From Fomitopsis serialis (taxonomy: Eukaryota > Basidiomycota > Agaricomycetes > Polyporales > Fomitopsidaceae): a DNA stretch of 64,000 nt. Position numbers and translations under genes: made by a program. Positions 53,005 to 64,000 of this stretch are shown here, one piece after another. Location: the NCBI RefSeq assembly GCF_022376445.1, contig NW_025955106.1, positions 42,432 through 106,431 on the forward strand. The letters run 5' to 3'. The notes beneath the pieces are model-generated. The model did not search any database and was not told where the DNA came from. It saw nothing but the letters and a program-made list of their open reading frames with translations. How positions within the stretch are numbered: the stretch's first letter is position 1; each line of letters starts with the position of its first letter.

Positions 53005-56000
53005 ATGCCTGCTACTCAGGAGATGGAGGATTCGGCGACCGTGCCAACGGAGCAGTCGTCGGAAAGAGTGCGTTTACTATCCTTTATTATTGAATATGTT
53101 GTCCATACTTCACCGTATCAGAATGCCGCGCTCGATACCCAAGTCAACGAGCTGAAAGAGGTTCTTCTGCAGAACCCCGAGGGAAGCGAGCCATTTCTGG
53201 ACGCCATGGAGGCAATGATTTGCCTCTACGACACATCTTTCGTGTCTTCGCCTCACCAGCATGTCTATCGCGACGAAGCCATTGACTTGAGGCGCGAGTG
53301 TGCTGGCGTCTGTCCAAAAGGCAGCTCGAGACAGCTTGAAGCCCTGTATCAACTCGCTATCACCTTGCAATATCGTTCATTTCCAGAGCACTTGCTCGGG
53401 ACCATATCGTCACCGAAACCTGTAGCGAGACGCAGAGCTACGCGGAAGACGACCTCGACGAGATGTGCCACACAAAGGCCGCGCTCGATATATGCGACCC
53501 AACCCATGATCTGTATACGCCACTGACTGGCCAGCTGGGGCTTCTAGTGCATAGGCGTAACACTGCATCGGAGCTACAGCACTCCATCCTCTTGCTTCGA
53601 TCTGCATGTGTGTCATGGCCGGCGGGCGACACTCAGAGGACCCCAGTCCTCAAAAATCCGCCCATGCGTTATACCCTCATCGGCGCAAGTGACAAGACAT
53701 CTGCCATACGGAGATGCTGGAAGCAGTCGACGTGCATAGGGAATGGCCGATGCTACCGCGCAACTCAGCACTTCGCATTCAGACTCTGGTGCAAATGCGA
53801 AGTCTTAGTTTTCTATGTGCTCACCGTCAATCATCTCGAGTGATACCGTCGCTGCGCGACGCAGCAGATGAGGTCTGCAAGCCGGAGAAAACAGTGGCAA
53901 CGGGCTATGGCTCAGGACGATGGCCGACGCATGGATAGTGATGCCGAGACTCTAGTGGTTGCATGCAATTATGGTCTCACTGAACGTTGTGTCTGACCAT
54001 ACCTCAGTTCCGAAGAAACGGTCAACCCTCTGGTCAACTGCCGCCTTGAGCGCATGCTCATATTGCCCGATCCGGATCCATTGGGTAGCGCCCGATACCA
54101 CAGGGGTTCGCTCCGGGTTCGGTACTCTGCGGATCCAACACACGCTTGATGACAAGACGTGAACTCTACAGCTATATCAACTATCTCCTGCAGCATGATC
54201 CCTCCTGGACAGACCGCTAGGCGTGAGCGATACCAGACTATCGGTGCGCTATTTCGCCACCGATATGCCAACTGCAAGGAGAAGCATGACTTGGATGCAG
54301 CTATCGAGTACCAACAGGCAGCGTGGCACATCACCGACTCCCATGATGATCACTTTCCTTTGTTAACTCAAAACCTCGAGGACGCATATCGTGAGCGGTA
54401 TCACACGAGTCACGACATGAGGATTTCAAGCGTTCGCTTAAGCTGGGAATATGGCCTATGGAGGATAGCCTGGTTACCATGGGTCCTCAATTACTACCGG
54501 CACCCATGGGGAATCTTCCTCCTCCCCCCCTCGCCAGCTAGAATCGCGAGCCGAGCATCGGGAGTTCATGATACAGTATCACCGCGACACAATTTCCAAA
54601 GCACACGTACCTAGCGCGGGCATGTACAAGGACCTGGCATCCCACCTCTTTGAGAGTTTACTGCAAATTTCCTACGATTTTGCAGTTCTTACGGAGGTTC
54701 TCGATCTTCTCGACAAGATTGATGCAGCTGACGATCCTCATCGTTCGCTGGGCATATGGTTATCCCCACGCGAGCCATGATCTACTCAGCCTGGTACAGG
54801 AGAACAGGCGATGAGCAGTATCTGGCTGCTGCAGTGAGACATCTGTCCACAGGAACAATCGCGGATCGGATGCAAGTGCTCTGGGAGCGCTACACACGGA
54901 ACGGCTCCCTGGCCGATCTGGACAAGGCATTGCGATTGGACGGCTGGCTCGTAGCAGGTTCCCTACGGGCAGCGACCAATGGAGTTTCTATCAGATGCCA
55001 CTCACACTATGCCTGAATACACGATACGGTCATGGAGGCGATCCCAGCGATATAGACGAAGTCATCGCTTTGCCTGACGCTCCCTCTACTGAAGTGGTCG
55101 AAGCGTACCTGCTTCGCTACGAACGTTACGGCCGTATAGAAGATCTCAATATTGCCTCCCGCATCGACGCGCTTAGTGTCAAACATGATAATGAAGATCC
55201 AGACAAGGAGGTCTTGCATAACGCCTCCGGCGATGTCCTGTTTGCTTTTGTCCGGCGAGCAGTTGTTCATTGCCATGCATTGCTTGCGCTGTACGCGCTG
55301 AACGGGTCTGCCGACGTAGTGCAGTCTGCACGGAAAACGCTCGTCAGCGTGGAACACCGTTGTCCATATTCTTTACGGGCAAGCCTCTCCATTGCAAGCA
55401 AGTCTAGTCATGGCCCCCGCGTCGCCGAGTATGCCGCATTGGATGAAGCTATCACCGCAGCGGTATCTGCCCTACAATCCATACCCGCAACCGATGTCAG
55501 AAGACCGGGACTGAACGCGATACTTGGTGAGGCGTATCGCAGCCACTACGGACTCACCGGAGAGGCGGAAGACATCGAATCCAGCATAGAAACGCTTCAG
55601 ACCTGCCTTGCTGGCATCTCCTTCACCAATCCGTATTGGGCTAACTACCGCGTCGCGCTCGGGAGTTCATTCGAGATACTCTCAAAAGCAAAACCAGATG
55701 CCTCACTTGCTACGCAGGCGATGACAGCTTTCCGCGATGCTGCACAGGCGCCGGCGGCGTCCTTCGCGTTCGATACAACGGTGCGCTCTCCTGGGCTCGT
55801 ATGGCCGATACGCACCATGAAGCGGACGCACTACTGGCCTATGACACCGTTATGGAGATTCTCCCCCAGTTTGCTTCGCTGGGACTTGACATCCGCGACC
55901 GCCATCGATCACTTGTCCGCAGCGCGTCCGGGGTGGCCTCAGATGCTGCCGCGTGCGCAATCCGCTACAATGACATCCGCAAGGCCGTCGAGTTCCTTGA

Positions 56001-57454
56001 ACGCGGGCGGTCCGTATTCTGGCGCCAAGCTTTGCAGCTCAAAACACCTATGACCCGGCTCGAAGAGAGTGAGCCCGAGCTCGCCCGTAGGCTGGCGGAG
56101 CTGGCCCGGGACCTCAATATTAGCGCATTCCGCACCAGGATGGACGGGGATGTGAGTGCGCGAGACGCTTTCATTATCCGCGAAGGGGCCAAGCGTCGTG
56201 CACTCGCTGAAGAATGGGAGCGGTTGCTCACAGACGCGCGGCATGTCGAGGGGTGCGAGGACTTGCTGCTGCAGCCCTCTTACCATCGACTCGCACAGGC
56301 TGCATTGTCTTCCACAATCGTCTTGCTCGCCAGTACTGAACAGTCAGGCTACGCGATCATCATCGAGGGCGAGATGCATCACCGAGGTATCTGCCTCTTT
56401 CGGCCATCCCATACAGTCGAGTCTCGGGCTGGGTCGATCGACTTCGCGTCACTTTGAAACAAGCCAACAGAGGGGCCCGCCAGGCATTTGACACTCAGGA
56501 CCGATACAGTGGCCCTGCTCGCCAGCGGAAAGCACAAGGCGAAGAGGCGACTCTCATACGTTTACTGGGTGCGATCTGGCGCGATGTTGTCCAACCGGTC
56601 CTGGACTACCTCAAATTCACAGAAGTACGTCAGTGAGATGCGGAATCGTCAGACACTCGCGACTCACCTTTCTATCAGGTCCGTGAGGATCCTCCGCGCA
56701 TTACATGGTGTCCTACGGGTGCTCTCGCGCTGTTACCCATTCACGCAGCGGGAATATATGACGGGAAGCTCGGACCGTGTGCAGCTGATTACGCTGTTTC
56801 GTCCTACACACCGACACTGTCCGACCTCCTAACGACGTCGACATCATCTGCCATTGGATCACCGATCAAAATCCTCTTGGTTGGTCAAGCCGACTCACCT
56901 GGCCACCCTTCTATCCCTAATGTCGATGTTGAACTCAAGAGTGTCGATGCAGTTATTCGCTCAGTCGCCAAGATGCACTGTGTTCAAAGCTCAGACGCGA
57001 CAAGCCTCACAGTACTCGCCGAGATGGCAAAATCTCACATCACTCACCTCGCTTGCCACGGAATCGCATCCCCGACTCCTCTGGATAGCGCGATAGTGCT
57101 CCACGATGGAATTCTCCCAGTCCTTAGGCTCATGCGCACTCCGTTGCCCGACGCCAAGCTTGTGTTTCTGAGTGCGTGTCAGACAGCACGACTGAGTGCG
57201 TCTGAGCCGGACGAGTCTATCAACATCGCGTCAGCTATGCTATCTGCCGGGTTCCAAACTGCAGTCGCGACTATGTGGTCTATCAGTGATCGTGACGCAC
57301 CCCGCATTGCCGAGTTGTTCTACCGGCACTTGCTACAAGACGGTAGCATCAATTTCGGCGGTGCAGCTCGCGCACTTCACGCAGCAGTCAAGGTGTGCCA
57401 ACAGTCGAGGATGTCTCCTCTACAATGGCGGCGTTCATACATGTTGGAGTATGA
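53005..57454 (+). pseudogene. TPR-CHAT caspase-like gene, multiply frameshifted
   Basis: The CHAT domain (caspase HetF associated with TPRs) is clear near the 3' end: ITHLACHG (catalytic His, about 57035-57062), FLSACQTARL (catalytic Cys, about 57165-57195), then FQTAVATMWSISDRDAP and a terminal AAFIHVGV stop. Upstream are TPR-like helical repeats in many fragments (LDTQVNELKEVLLQ, HRYANCKEKHDLDAAIEY, EAYRSHYGLTGEAEDIESSIETL, YNDIRKAVEFLERGRSVFWRQAL), then PRITWCPTGALALLPIHAAGIYDG before the protease part. Frame changes without plausible introns occur near 55780, 56455 and 57430, and stops interrupt 53500-54200. One real intron (56614-56680) is in phase. Family knowledge: fungal TPR-CHAT proteins are expanded and are thought to act in regulated cell death. 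Confidence 0.82.
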
Positions 57455-58748
57455 TTTGCCAAAATCGACGGGCCTGTTCTGTCCGAGTTGTGTTTATGCC
57501 ACATTAGGATTTAGCCAGAATTTCAAAGCATCGCACTCGTCTCGCCCTACGGAGGAGAAGCCGCGTGAAGACAGCGATGTTGATCAGCGACCAGAACCAG
57601 TCAGAGTTGCGATTGCTAGAGGAAGGACAGTTCAAGTTCGTGACGCGTCTGTGGCTGTCAGATCTGTGCTCGATCCCGCAGACGCCCGAGACGCACCGGA
57701 CGAGCACTGGAGAGTTCTCGAGTCCCAGGCTACTTACCTACGATGCGACGTGCGACGTAGTGCGGAATTGGGCGGTGAATCAACTGGTGCGTTTTGTGCG
57801 AGACAGTACTCCAGTGTGCAACGTACTGGCTGTGCCATAGTTGCGTAACTTTCCTCATGGTCACGGTTTCCACGCGTGGACCACTCTCGGCTGGCAGCGC
57901 ACCCGTGAGCAAGACGACTGTCTTGCTTCAGCAGTGTTCCAGCGAAGGATGACCCTCGTTGTCGTCGCAGAGATCGCGCATTTCGCACTACGGCATCTCG
58001 TACCACCGCGACTGTGGAGCCGGTTTGGCGACTCGTTCGAGACCTTTCCGGACGTTGCTCCGTCAGCGAGCCTTCGGTTCAATGGGAGTAACGGAACTCA
58101 CCGATGGATGTAGTCTTGCAGCGTGTGTTAGTGGCTCTCAGGCATACGTCTGGTCGCCATGCTGGCGCGTTATTCACAAGTCCCTCGCAGAGCTGCGGTT
58201 CCACTCAGGATTATACACAGGAGGCGGAGAGACGGGCACCGGGCCTGCATCTTCGTATATAGTCGGTCCAACGGCCTGTCGCGCCGCCGGTTGTTGGCGA
58301 GAGCATGGCGTCGCGTCGGTGAGGGAGAGCCGGGGGTCTGTCCCCGGACTAAGGCGCGACGGCCACATCCATCGAAGACGTCCTCGTTGGCGTGTGTAGC
58401 CTGGTTTGTATCAATGCACCTTCCCCTGTATTCGTTGACCCGGACGACCTGGGTCTCATGAGGCGTAGGAGGCGTCGCCGCGCGGAAGGTGGCCGGGTGG
58501 GGTTCGTTCCAGCTCGCCGATCTTCCGCGGCCAGAGACATGGCGGACTCTGCAACGCGGCGCAGGGCGGTTGCATCGCAGCTGCGTCGACTACGGGCAGT
58601 CGATCAAGTCAGTATGCCAAGCTACAGGTGGGAGGAGACGTTAGGCCCGGGGCCGCCAAGTCAGGATTCAAGATAGACTCACAAGTGCGGGGCGGCGTTG
58701 GCGACCTGAGCACCTGTCAGCTAGCACCGCTGACCAGTCATTTTCCTG
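57455..58748. other. intergenic / possible S4 downstream exons
   Basis: Short overlapping ORFs on both strands, none recognised. Confidence 0.35.
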
Positions 58749-58832
58749 TCAGAGGGCGATAGATGGCTGGTTTAGGAGGAATGGTAACGGCGCGATGGAG
58801 CGGGGCGGTAGTCCTAGTCTGAAGGGATGCAT
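58749..58832 (-). CDS. small ORF S4 with the LPFLLN motif
   Basis: The minus-strand ATG at 58832 opens 27 codons, MHPFRLGL...APLPFLLNQPSIAL, then stop. The motif DNA, TTACCATTCCTCCTAAACCA (58768-58787), carries one extra A compared with the other copies. It may be a first exon or a decayed copy. It is included because it keeps the same spacing from the TATA box and the same frame relation to the ATG. Confidence 0.32.
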   Translation of the reverse strand: MHPFRLGLPPRSIAPLPFLLNQPSIAL

Positions 58833-58878
58833 CGGAGGGTCTCGCTGAATTTAACAAATCAACCGAGGCCGCGCAGGG

Positions 58879-58890
58879 TATTTATACCTG
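58879..58890 (-). promoter_or_regulatory. TATA box of cassette S4 (GGTATAAATACC on the minus strand)
   Basis: A perfect 12 bp match to S1, 47 bp upstream of the S4 ATG on the minus strand. Confidence 0.65.
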
Positions 58891-60750
58891 GTGCTGATCG
58901 CTTAGGCTATTGTTCCTGAGGCGGCGTCGCGTGGGCGACGGATATGTATGTGGCTTTGTGGTACGGCAATCTAGACGGGCTTCTAACACGTTCCTAAGCA
59001 TCATGAGTCCGCACAAAGAGGAGGCAAGGCACCCGCGCTGGGGCTTTGATCGGTCGTCCTCGCTCTGATTGAAGAGTGAAGAGCCACCCATAACCGCCCC
59101 AAAACGGACCGCCGACAGTGTGGAAGCTTTTCGCAATTCACGATACTGTATTACAACTCGAAAGAAAGCTGACAGAGTATCCATGTCATGCGCTTCCCAG
59201 GAAACATGAGACAAGAATGGCGAACGCTTTGACATATGACGTACCTGCATACGACCACCTGTGGCCTCCGTTGCTATGTAGCCTTGACCCTGAACACCTC
59301 CCGCGCACAAACACGGACACGCTACATGCGATAGCTCGATGTTGCGGGTCAATCGTACCCCCATTGCGATCCAAGTCATGCGGTAGCGCGTCCTTTGCCG
59401 ACTTCCCGAATGCCCATCGGCTTTTGTTACGCACGGTACCATTCTTATTGACCACTCCGCGGAGCAATATCCGCGGCCACCGCACCGACGACGATCTGAT
59501 CTGGTCACAGGGGTTTCTGATGCCAAAGGACAGCGGAGGCGTTACTGGCACGATGTGTATATGAGTAGACAGTCTCGTCCGTCTTCTTTCAACACCATAC
59601 TCACGCGATGTGTTGGCCCGTCGAAGCTGCATGGAGTCCACTACCAGCATCCACCACCGGATCTTCATATGCAGCGCGGAGAAAGCCAACCATGCGCGGC
59701 GAGGCTGGTGATTGGGCTTGGTTGTCAGACTGCGAGGGGGCATTGTCAGCATCAGCAAACCCTGAGTGAGTGGCCCTTTCCTCACCGCTTTCGTCTCAAA
59801 TATGAACATTCGCAAAAGATTGACAAGGAACATCCGGAAGCCAAGACGCGATCAAGACAGGTGAGTCTCTTCTGCAGTCTCATCACGAAAAGGCTAGACG
59901 TACTCACACGACCTGAAAGGCCCACCCGGCATGGAGAAATCATTGGGTATGCACTGGTGGGGCATGAGTTGCAGCTCCAGTCTTCAGAATGGCACTGAGC
60001 GGGACTATGGCAGATTATAAAGTCAACCAGGCTTCCCTCGTTGACTCATTAGGGCGTTCGGTCTTGCAAACGGCCCGAGAGGTCTTCCGACTTGTATGGT
60101 CCCTCCAAGAGAGTCCTCCCGCGATAGGCATGTGAACCGCGAGGTGCGCTCCAGCTGTGTTGAATGGTTGAGGACCCATGAATGGTAGTGATGAGCTGGC
60201 TGCTCGTGCTCGTCGACGCGTAAGCACTTGTGAGCGGCGATGGAGGACGACGCGTCTGTGGCGGGAAGATCGGGCAGCAATCTGGCTGACGCCCGCAAGG
60301 TCGACCTTCTCTTCCAAGTCACTCAACTTGTGCAAGTACTGGTGCATATTTCGCTGAGACCTCTTATAAACTTTTCATCGCCGTTATGTCACCTCTGTAT
60401 GCGTTTCCTGACAGGATGAAAAGTCACCAACGACGCGCCGCTCATTCAAGTTGGCACGGACACTGTTGCGACGACATCCTGACTGACCCTATCGCTCACC
60501 CGGACCACGGCAGACAATGCGCTTCAATAAGTACGCGAGTAATGCCGCGGCTACGTGGCCAATGGTGAGCATTCTCGTCGACCAATGGCTACTGAAAGAC
60601 ATCCAGTCTCACAGCAATAATGCATGAAGTCGATCGCGACATGCGACCTCGCCAGACAATGACTTGTACGTGCCATGCATTGTTTTGACGATGTCCACTT
60701 CCTCCATTAGAGACCTTTGTCTCTAGTTAACTTGCGTGTTCCTACTTCAG
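58891..60750. other. gene-poor stretch
   Basis: Long overlapping frames on both strands at 59118-59833 and a minus frame at 60015-60347 have no domain signature. Nothing firm. Confidence 0.35.
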
Positions 60751-60761
60751 GTATAAATACC
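60751..60761 (+). promoter_or_regulatory. TATA box of cassette S5 (GTATAAATACC)
   Basis: Same core as S1, S3 and S4, preceded by CAG and 62 bp upstream of the S5 ATG. Confidence 0.7.
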
Positions 60762-60822
60762 CCCTCCACCGCTCTCCATTTCCTCTCATCAAAGCCGCCT
60801 CCCCACTCTTGAGCCACCCAAC

Positions 60823-61095
60823 ATGTCGCCTCACTTGCTCTGTCGTCTATTGACGGAGCCTCCTCCTCTTGCTTCTGCGTCGTGGCGCTGTCTGCGCGCG
60901 ATACCATTCCTCCTAACCGCCACATACGCCAACGCTCAATCCCTCGACGGGCTCACCGGCCGTCGACACAAGGAGGCGGTGATGGAAGCTCCTCAGGCAA
61001 CCTGTCTTGAAAGAAAGGCCCGCTCGCGGAGCAAACTGAGCCCGGCACCGTATCTCCCAAGAGGCTGCAATTTTTTGCGCAATCATCCCGTCTAG
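60823..61095 (+). CDS. small gene S5 with the IPFLLT motif
   Basis: A 90-codon frame, MSPHLLCRLLTEPPPL..., with RAIPFLLTATYANAQS at about residues 26-41. It is encoded over TACCATTCCTCCTAACC (60902-60918) and looks like a signal-peptide core followed by an A-x-A cleavage site. The rest is Arg/Lys-rich and may be readthrough or a second domain. No family recognised. Confidence 0.4.
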   Translation: MSPHLLCRLLTEPPPLASASWRCLRAIPFLLTATYANAQSLDGLTGRRHKEAVMEAPQATCLERKARSRSKLSPAPYLPRGCNFLRNHPV

Positions 61096-63755
61096 GAGGC
61101 GTTGATGACACCGGCGAGCGACGGGGAGCCTGAGGAGACCTGAAAGACTGTCTGAGACTTGCGCGGAGCCACGTTTCGTACACCCGTGAGTACCCTACAT
61201 CCCCGTTTGACCATGTACTGACGCACTGGTGATCGCATTAGGGACTCGGGCCAACCCTGGAGCGGCGCTGATGCTTCGCGGGGTCTCGTTCAATCTTGAG
61301 GAACAACATGCATGGGACCATTATATCTCAGCGGGGCGTGGGCGGGATATTCAGGGACGTCTTCAGTGAGTACTGACTGACTAGACATCCGTTACTCACA
61401 TGCTAACTTGCACTCACTGCAAGCTGGTAGTGAGGGCCTCAAGGACTCGGGCGGCCCAAAGGTGGACGCGGCAACCCGTAGGACGGCTCTTTTACCTTGA
61501 ATGACCTATGGTACAAGCACCGGCAGTCCGCGTTCACTGACACGCGGGATTTCTTACCTGGCCCGATCGTCGCCCGAGGCCTACCTCTATGGCTCATTTG
61601 CATCGTCTATCAGTCATGGTGAGTGTTCGGAAATCGGGTGCTTTGCGTCTCATTATTGAATGCTCGATTATCCAGATGCTCCTGTGTACCCTCTCTGCCG
61701 CCCCCAGTCATCCCGTCGCATCCAGACCCCTCAACTTGCCGACTACAGCATGGATTCGAGAGCGATCGGCATGACGACGGTCAAAGAGATAATCAACACG
61801 CTCGCAGAACAAAGTGTCTGTTTTTGTCGGTCGTGGTCGTAACCTCGTCACTAACAACCGACTGAATACGATATAGTCGATGCGCACCCTTACTCCCTTG
61901 ACGAAAAGGGGTGCCTAAGAAAACAAAAGAGTCAGTGGCGAAGTCTCCCGACCAATGCTCGTCGTCCCCCTGGTGGTGGATCGGCGAATGGCCAAAACCA
62001 GGGCTCCGGTACACGTTCCGGACAGGTGGGTCATACGAACATCACTCCCTCGCTTGTCTCTGACAGGTCTCGCAGCAGGCCGCTGTAGAGCTTGCGATGA
62101 AGTCGGCAGACGCCGTCCTTCTTCGCCCAAAGACAGCTGTGGGCTGTGGCTGACCTTATACCCCATCGCCACTTATCGCAGCGGAGAGTGCTCGTCATGG
62201 ACCGACAACTCTTCTGCGGACCGCAGTACAGGTGTGCCCTTCGAACGCATACCCTGGCCGTCGGCACATCCATGTCGCGTGCACTCGTACACTGTAACGA
62301 CGAACCTGCCATCCGCGCGAGATACCCTGGGGGGTCCGAGTCATTTCGAAGCCACATCTCGACTCAGACGAGGATACAGAAGACCTCGAACATCGAAGAC
62401 ACGGGTGTAGCCACTCTTCCATGCCGGCGCAGTAAGGTGGGAGCACTCGCGCACGATCGCGGAGATCATCAGTGAGCTAACCGCGGACCTCAACTGGACG
62501 TTGCTTCAGATTTGCAGCGGGTTGGATTCCGCTCCCCACTTCGGCTACCGGCTCTAGGCCACGTTTACGCACTGCGCCAAGGCCGAACATACCGGCGATT
62601 GGATGTCGGCCAGCAGAATGCCTTTCCCGGAGCTATGCCCCCGAGTCGGCGGAGACCAGGTAGTTACTGCATTCGCATTCGCATTGCTCGGTCTGCTGAT
62701 GTCCGCCGACAGGATACAGCCCTGAGCGGCAGATCTAGGACATCGCAAAGTCTTCTTGCGATAATGCGGACTGCAATCCCTGCTTCTGCACACCAAAACT
62801 CGCCATGGCGCAAGACGAGGACTAACGCATACGGTGCATCGGAGCGCAAGTGGTAGCCCGGGACTCACGCCCGCACCTGCGCTTCGATGAGCGTCGGTCC
62901 AGCCTGATTTCGATCTCAGGTAGGCCGATGGCCTCGTATCACTGCGCGAGAGGGCACAGGTACTGCAGCACTCGCCTGGTCGTAAGTCCCCCGTCGCCGT
63001 CTGGCTATCGCGAGACTGACGTGCAGTTGCTGTAGACGCGGGCATGGTCGCATGGTTTCACTGCACCAGTTGTACGCGAGCCGACAGTGGTGTCTAGCGG
63101 ACGCGACTCGACGCGGGCTGTTTCAGAACACGCTGAGCTCCGTTGGAGCTCGCCGTGGCCATGCTAACTTAGGGATGATGTAGAGGATCCCTGCGGATGC
63201 TTCAATCACCGGTATCCATCAAGGATGGACTGGCACCGAAGACATCCAGGATCCTTTCGACGAACCCCTCAACGTGTAATGGTCGTGAGGTGCTCACACG
63301 CGCGGTAGCAGCTCATGGGCGGGTCGCGAGCCCGTTGGCTTCTCGCACCACCTAGCGAGGGTTAGGACATCCATTCGACTGGTGCGTCGTCGACGGGAGA
63401 GTTCTCTCGTGCAACGCGTAGCGGTCGTGTGATTGTGCCTGTATGTGGAGGTCGCCAGGGGATGTGTCGAAGAATTGGTCGACTGATGTCGACGCTTCAT
63501 CATTGTATTTTACAAACCATCCACGCGCTTACTCGCCTGTGCCAACACTGTACGGCCTACTTGCTGGCGAGTCTGCCCGACCTTGTTACACCTCAGTGCT
63601 CGACAGTACGTGGTCAAGGAAAGCCCAGGTCTCCCACCAAGGAGCATCACCTATCGCGGGAGTGAGTCGACTCACGTACATGAGGTCGTACAATGCAGAC
63701 AAACTCACTCGGTTCGATGCGCAGAAGTCCACGGGCTGCCGCGTCTGGTAAGCAC
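61096..63755. other. gene-poor right end
   Basis: Many short ORFs in all frames (for example 62146-62475 plus and 62554-63045 minus) without recognisable content. Possible later S5 exons cannot be excluded. Confidence 0.35.
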
Positions 63756-63991
63756 CGTCGCACTTCTGCATGATACTCGTCTACGCCAAATATGGACCGC
63801 TTGTGACAGAAGACGAGTTCCCTGGGGTTCAAACGATGCTGCGCGACGATCTCGGCAAGACGATCTAGTCGCAGTAGACGCAGACTCTCTTCGTCCAAGA
63901 TCTCCTGGTTCGAGATCCTCAGTGCCAAGAAAGGCCGCGGTTCAGAGCGCGAGCTCGGAGAGCATGGGACGATCCATTCGCCTCGGTTCAT
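63756..63991 (-). CDS. edge exon of an unrecognised gene
   Basis: A protein-like minus-strand frame starts at an ATG 10 bp from the window edge. It contains EILDEESLRLLRLDRLAEIV and NPRELVFCHKRSIFGVDEYHAEV, and reaches a donor GTGCTT at 63755. The true start may lie outside the window. No family recognised. Confidence 0.35.
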
Positions 63992-64000
63992 GGAAATGCA

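Noticed and set aside
59118..59833. Overlapping 148- and 215-codon ORFs on opposite strands
   Set aside because: Neither has a recognisable motif, start context or splice-site support; likely non-coding or decayed sequence.
1..64000. Bacterial-type systems (operons, CRISPR, ribosome-binding sites)
   Set aside because: Short spliceosomal introns, an intron-bearing tRNA-Leu(CAA), TATA boxes and fungal gene families show a eukaryotic nuclear genome.

Overview
This window is nuclear DNA of a filamentous fungus, most likely an Agaricomycete (Basidiomycota). Genes carry several 49-66 bp GT-AG introns with CTNAY branch points. The recognisable families (Crinkler-like P-loop proteins, TPR-CHAT caspase-like proteins, caspase-domain proteins, a Spo14-type phospholipase D) are typical of mushroom genomes. 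Much of the window is gene-poor or decayed, as expected for an accessory, fast-evolving region.

Layout. (a) 2.3-16.3 kb: two intact tandem Crinkler-like genes (1007 and 914 aa by my splicing). The last intron of the first holds a complete 7,201 bp LTR element with apparently identical 203 bp LTRs, a 5 bp target duplication and a polypurine tract. Instead of gag-pol it has one 2,110-codon ORF packed with short perfect hairpins; the stems vary by compensatory changes and also occur outside the ORF. (b) 17.4-19.6 kb: an intron-containing tRNA-Leu(CAA) and a seven-exon aldose 1-epimerase. (c) 20.4-48.6 kb: a cluster of about nine genes for small four-helix membrane proteins of unknown function. 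A decayed Crinkler-like copy lies inside it. An inverted duplication with arms of about 3.9 kb (about 25.65-29.5 and 45.4-49.3 kb) encloses about 15.9 kb containing a phospholipase D gene and three more family members. (d) 50.1-57.5 kb: a divergent pair, a caspase-domain gene and a TPR-CHAT gene, both frameshifted. (e) 57.5-64 kb: mostly unrecognised.

Five dispersed cassettes (25.0, 30.9, 44.3, 58.8, 60.8 kb) share a TATA box, in four of them GTATAAATACC, followed 100-150 bp later by a near-invariant motif around CATTCCTCCTAACCA. This motif always encodes a PFLLT/N-like or SFLLT string in frame with the first ATG.

The Crinkler-like proteins and the caspase/CHAT pair belong to families linked to conflict and regulated cell death in fungi. 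The membrane-protein array looks like a lineage-specific family growing by tandem and inverted duplication. The strongest candidates for new biology are the hairpin-array LTR element, the membrane-protein array with its inverted arms, and the five-copy TATA/FLLT cassette. All splice models were read by eye.
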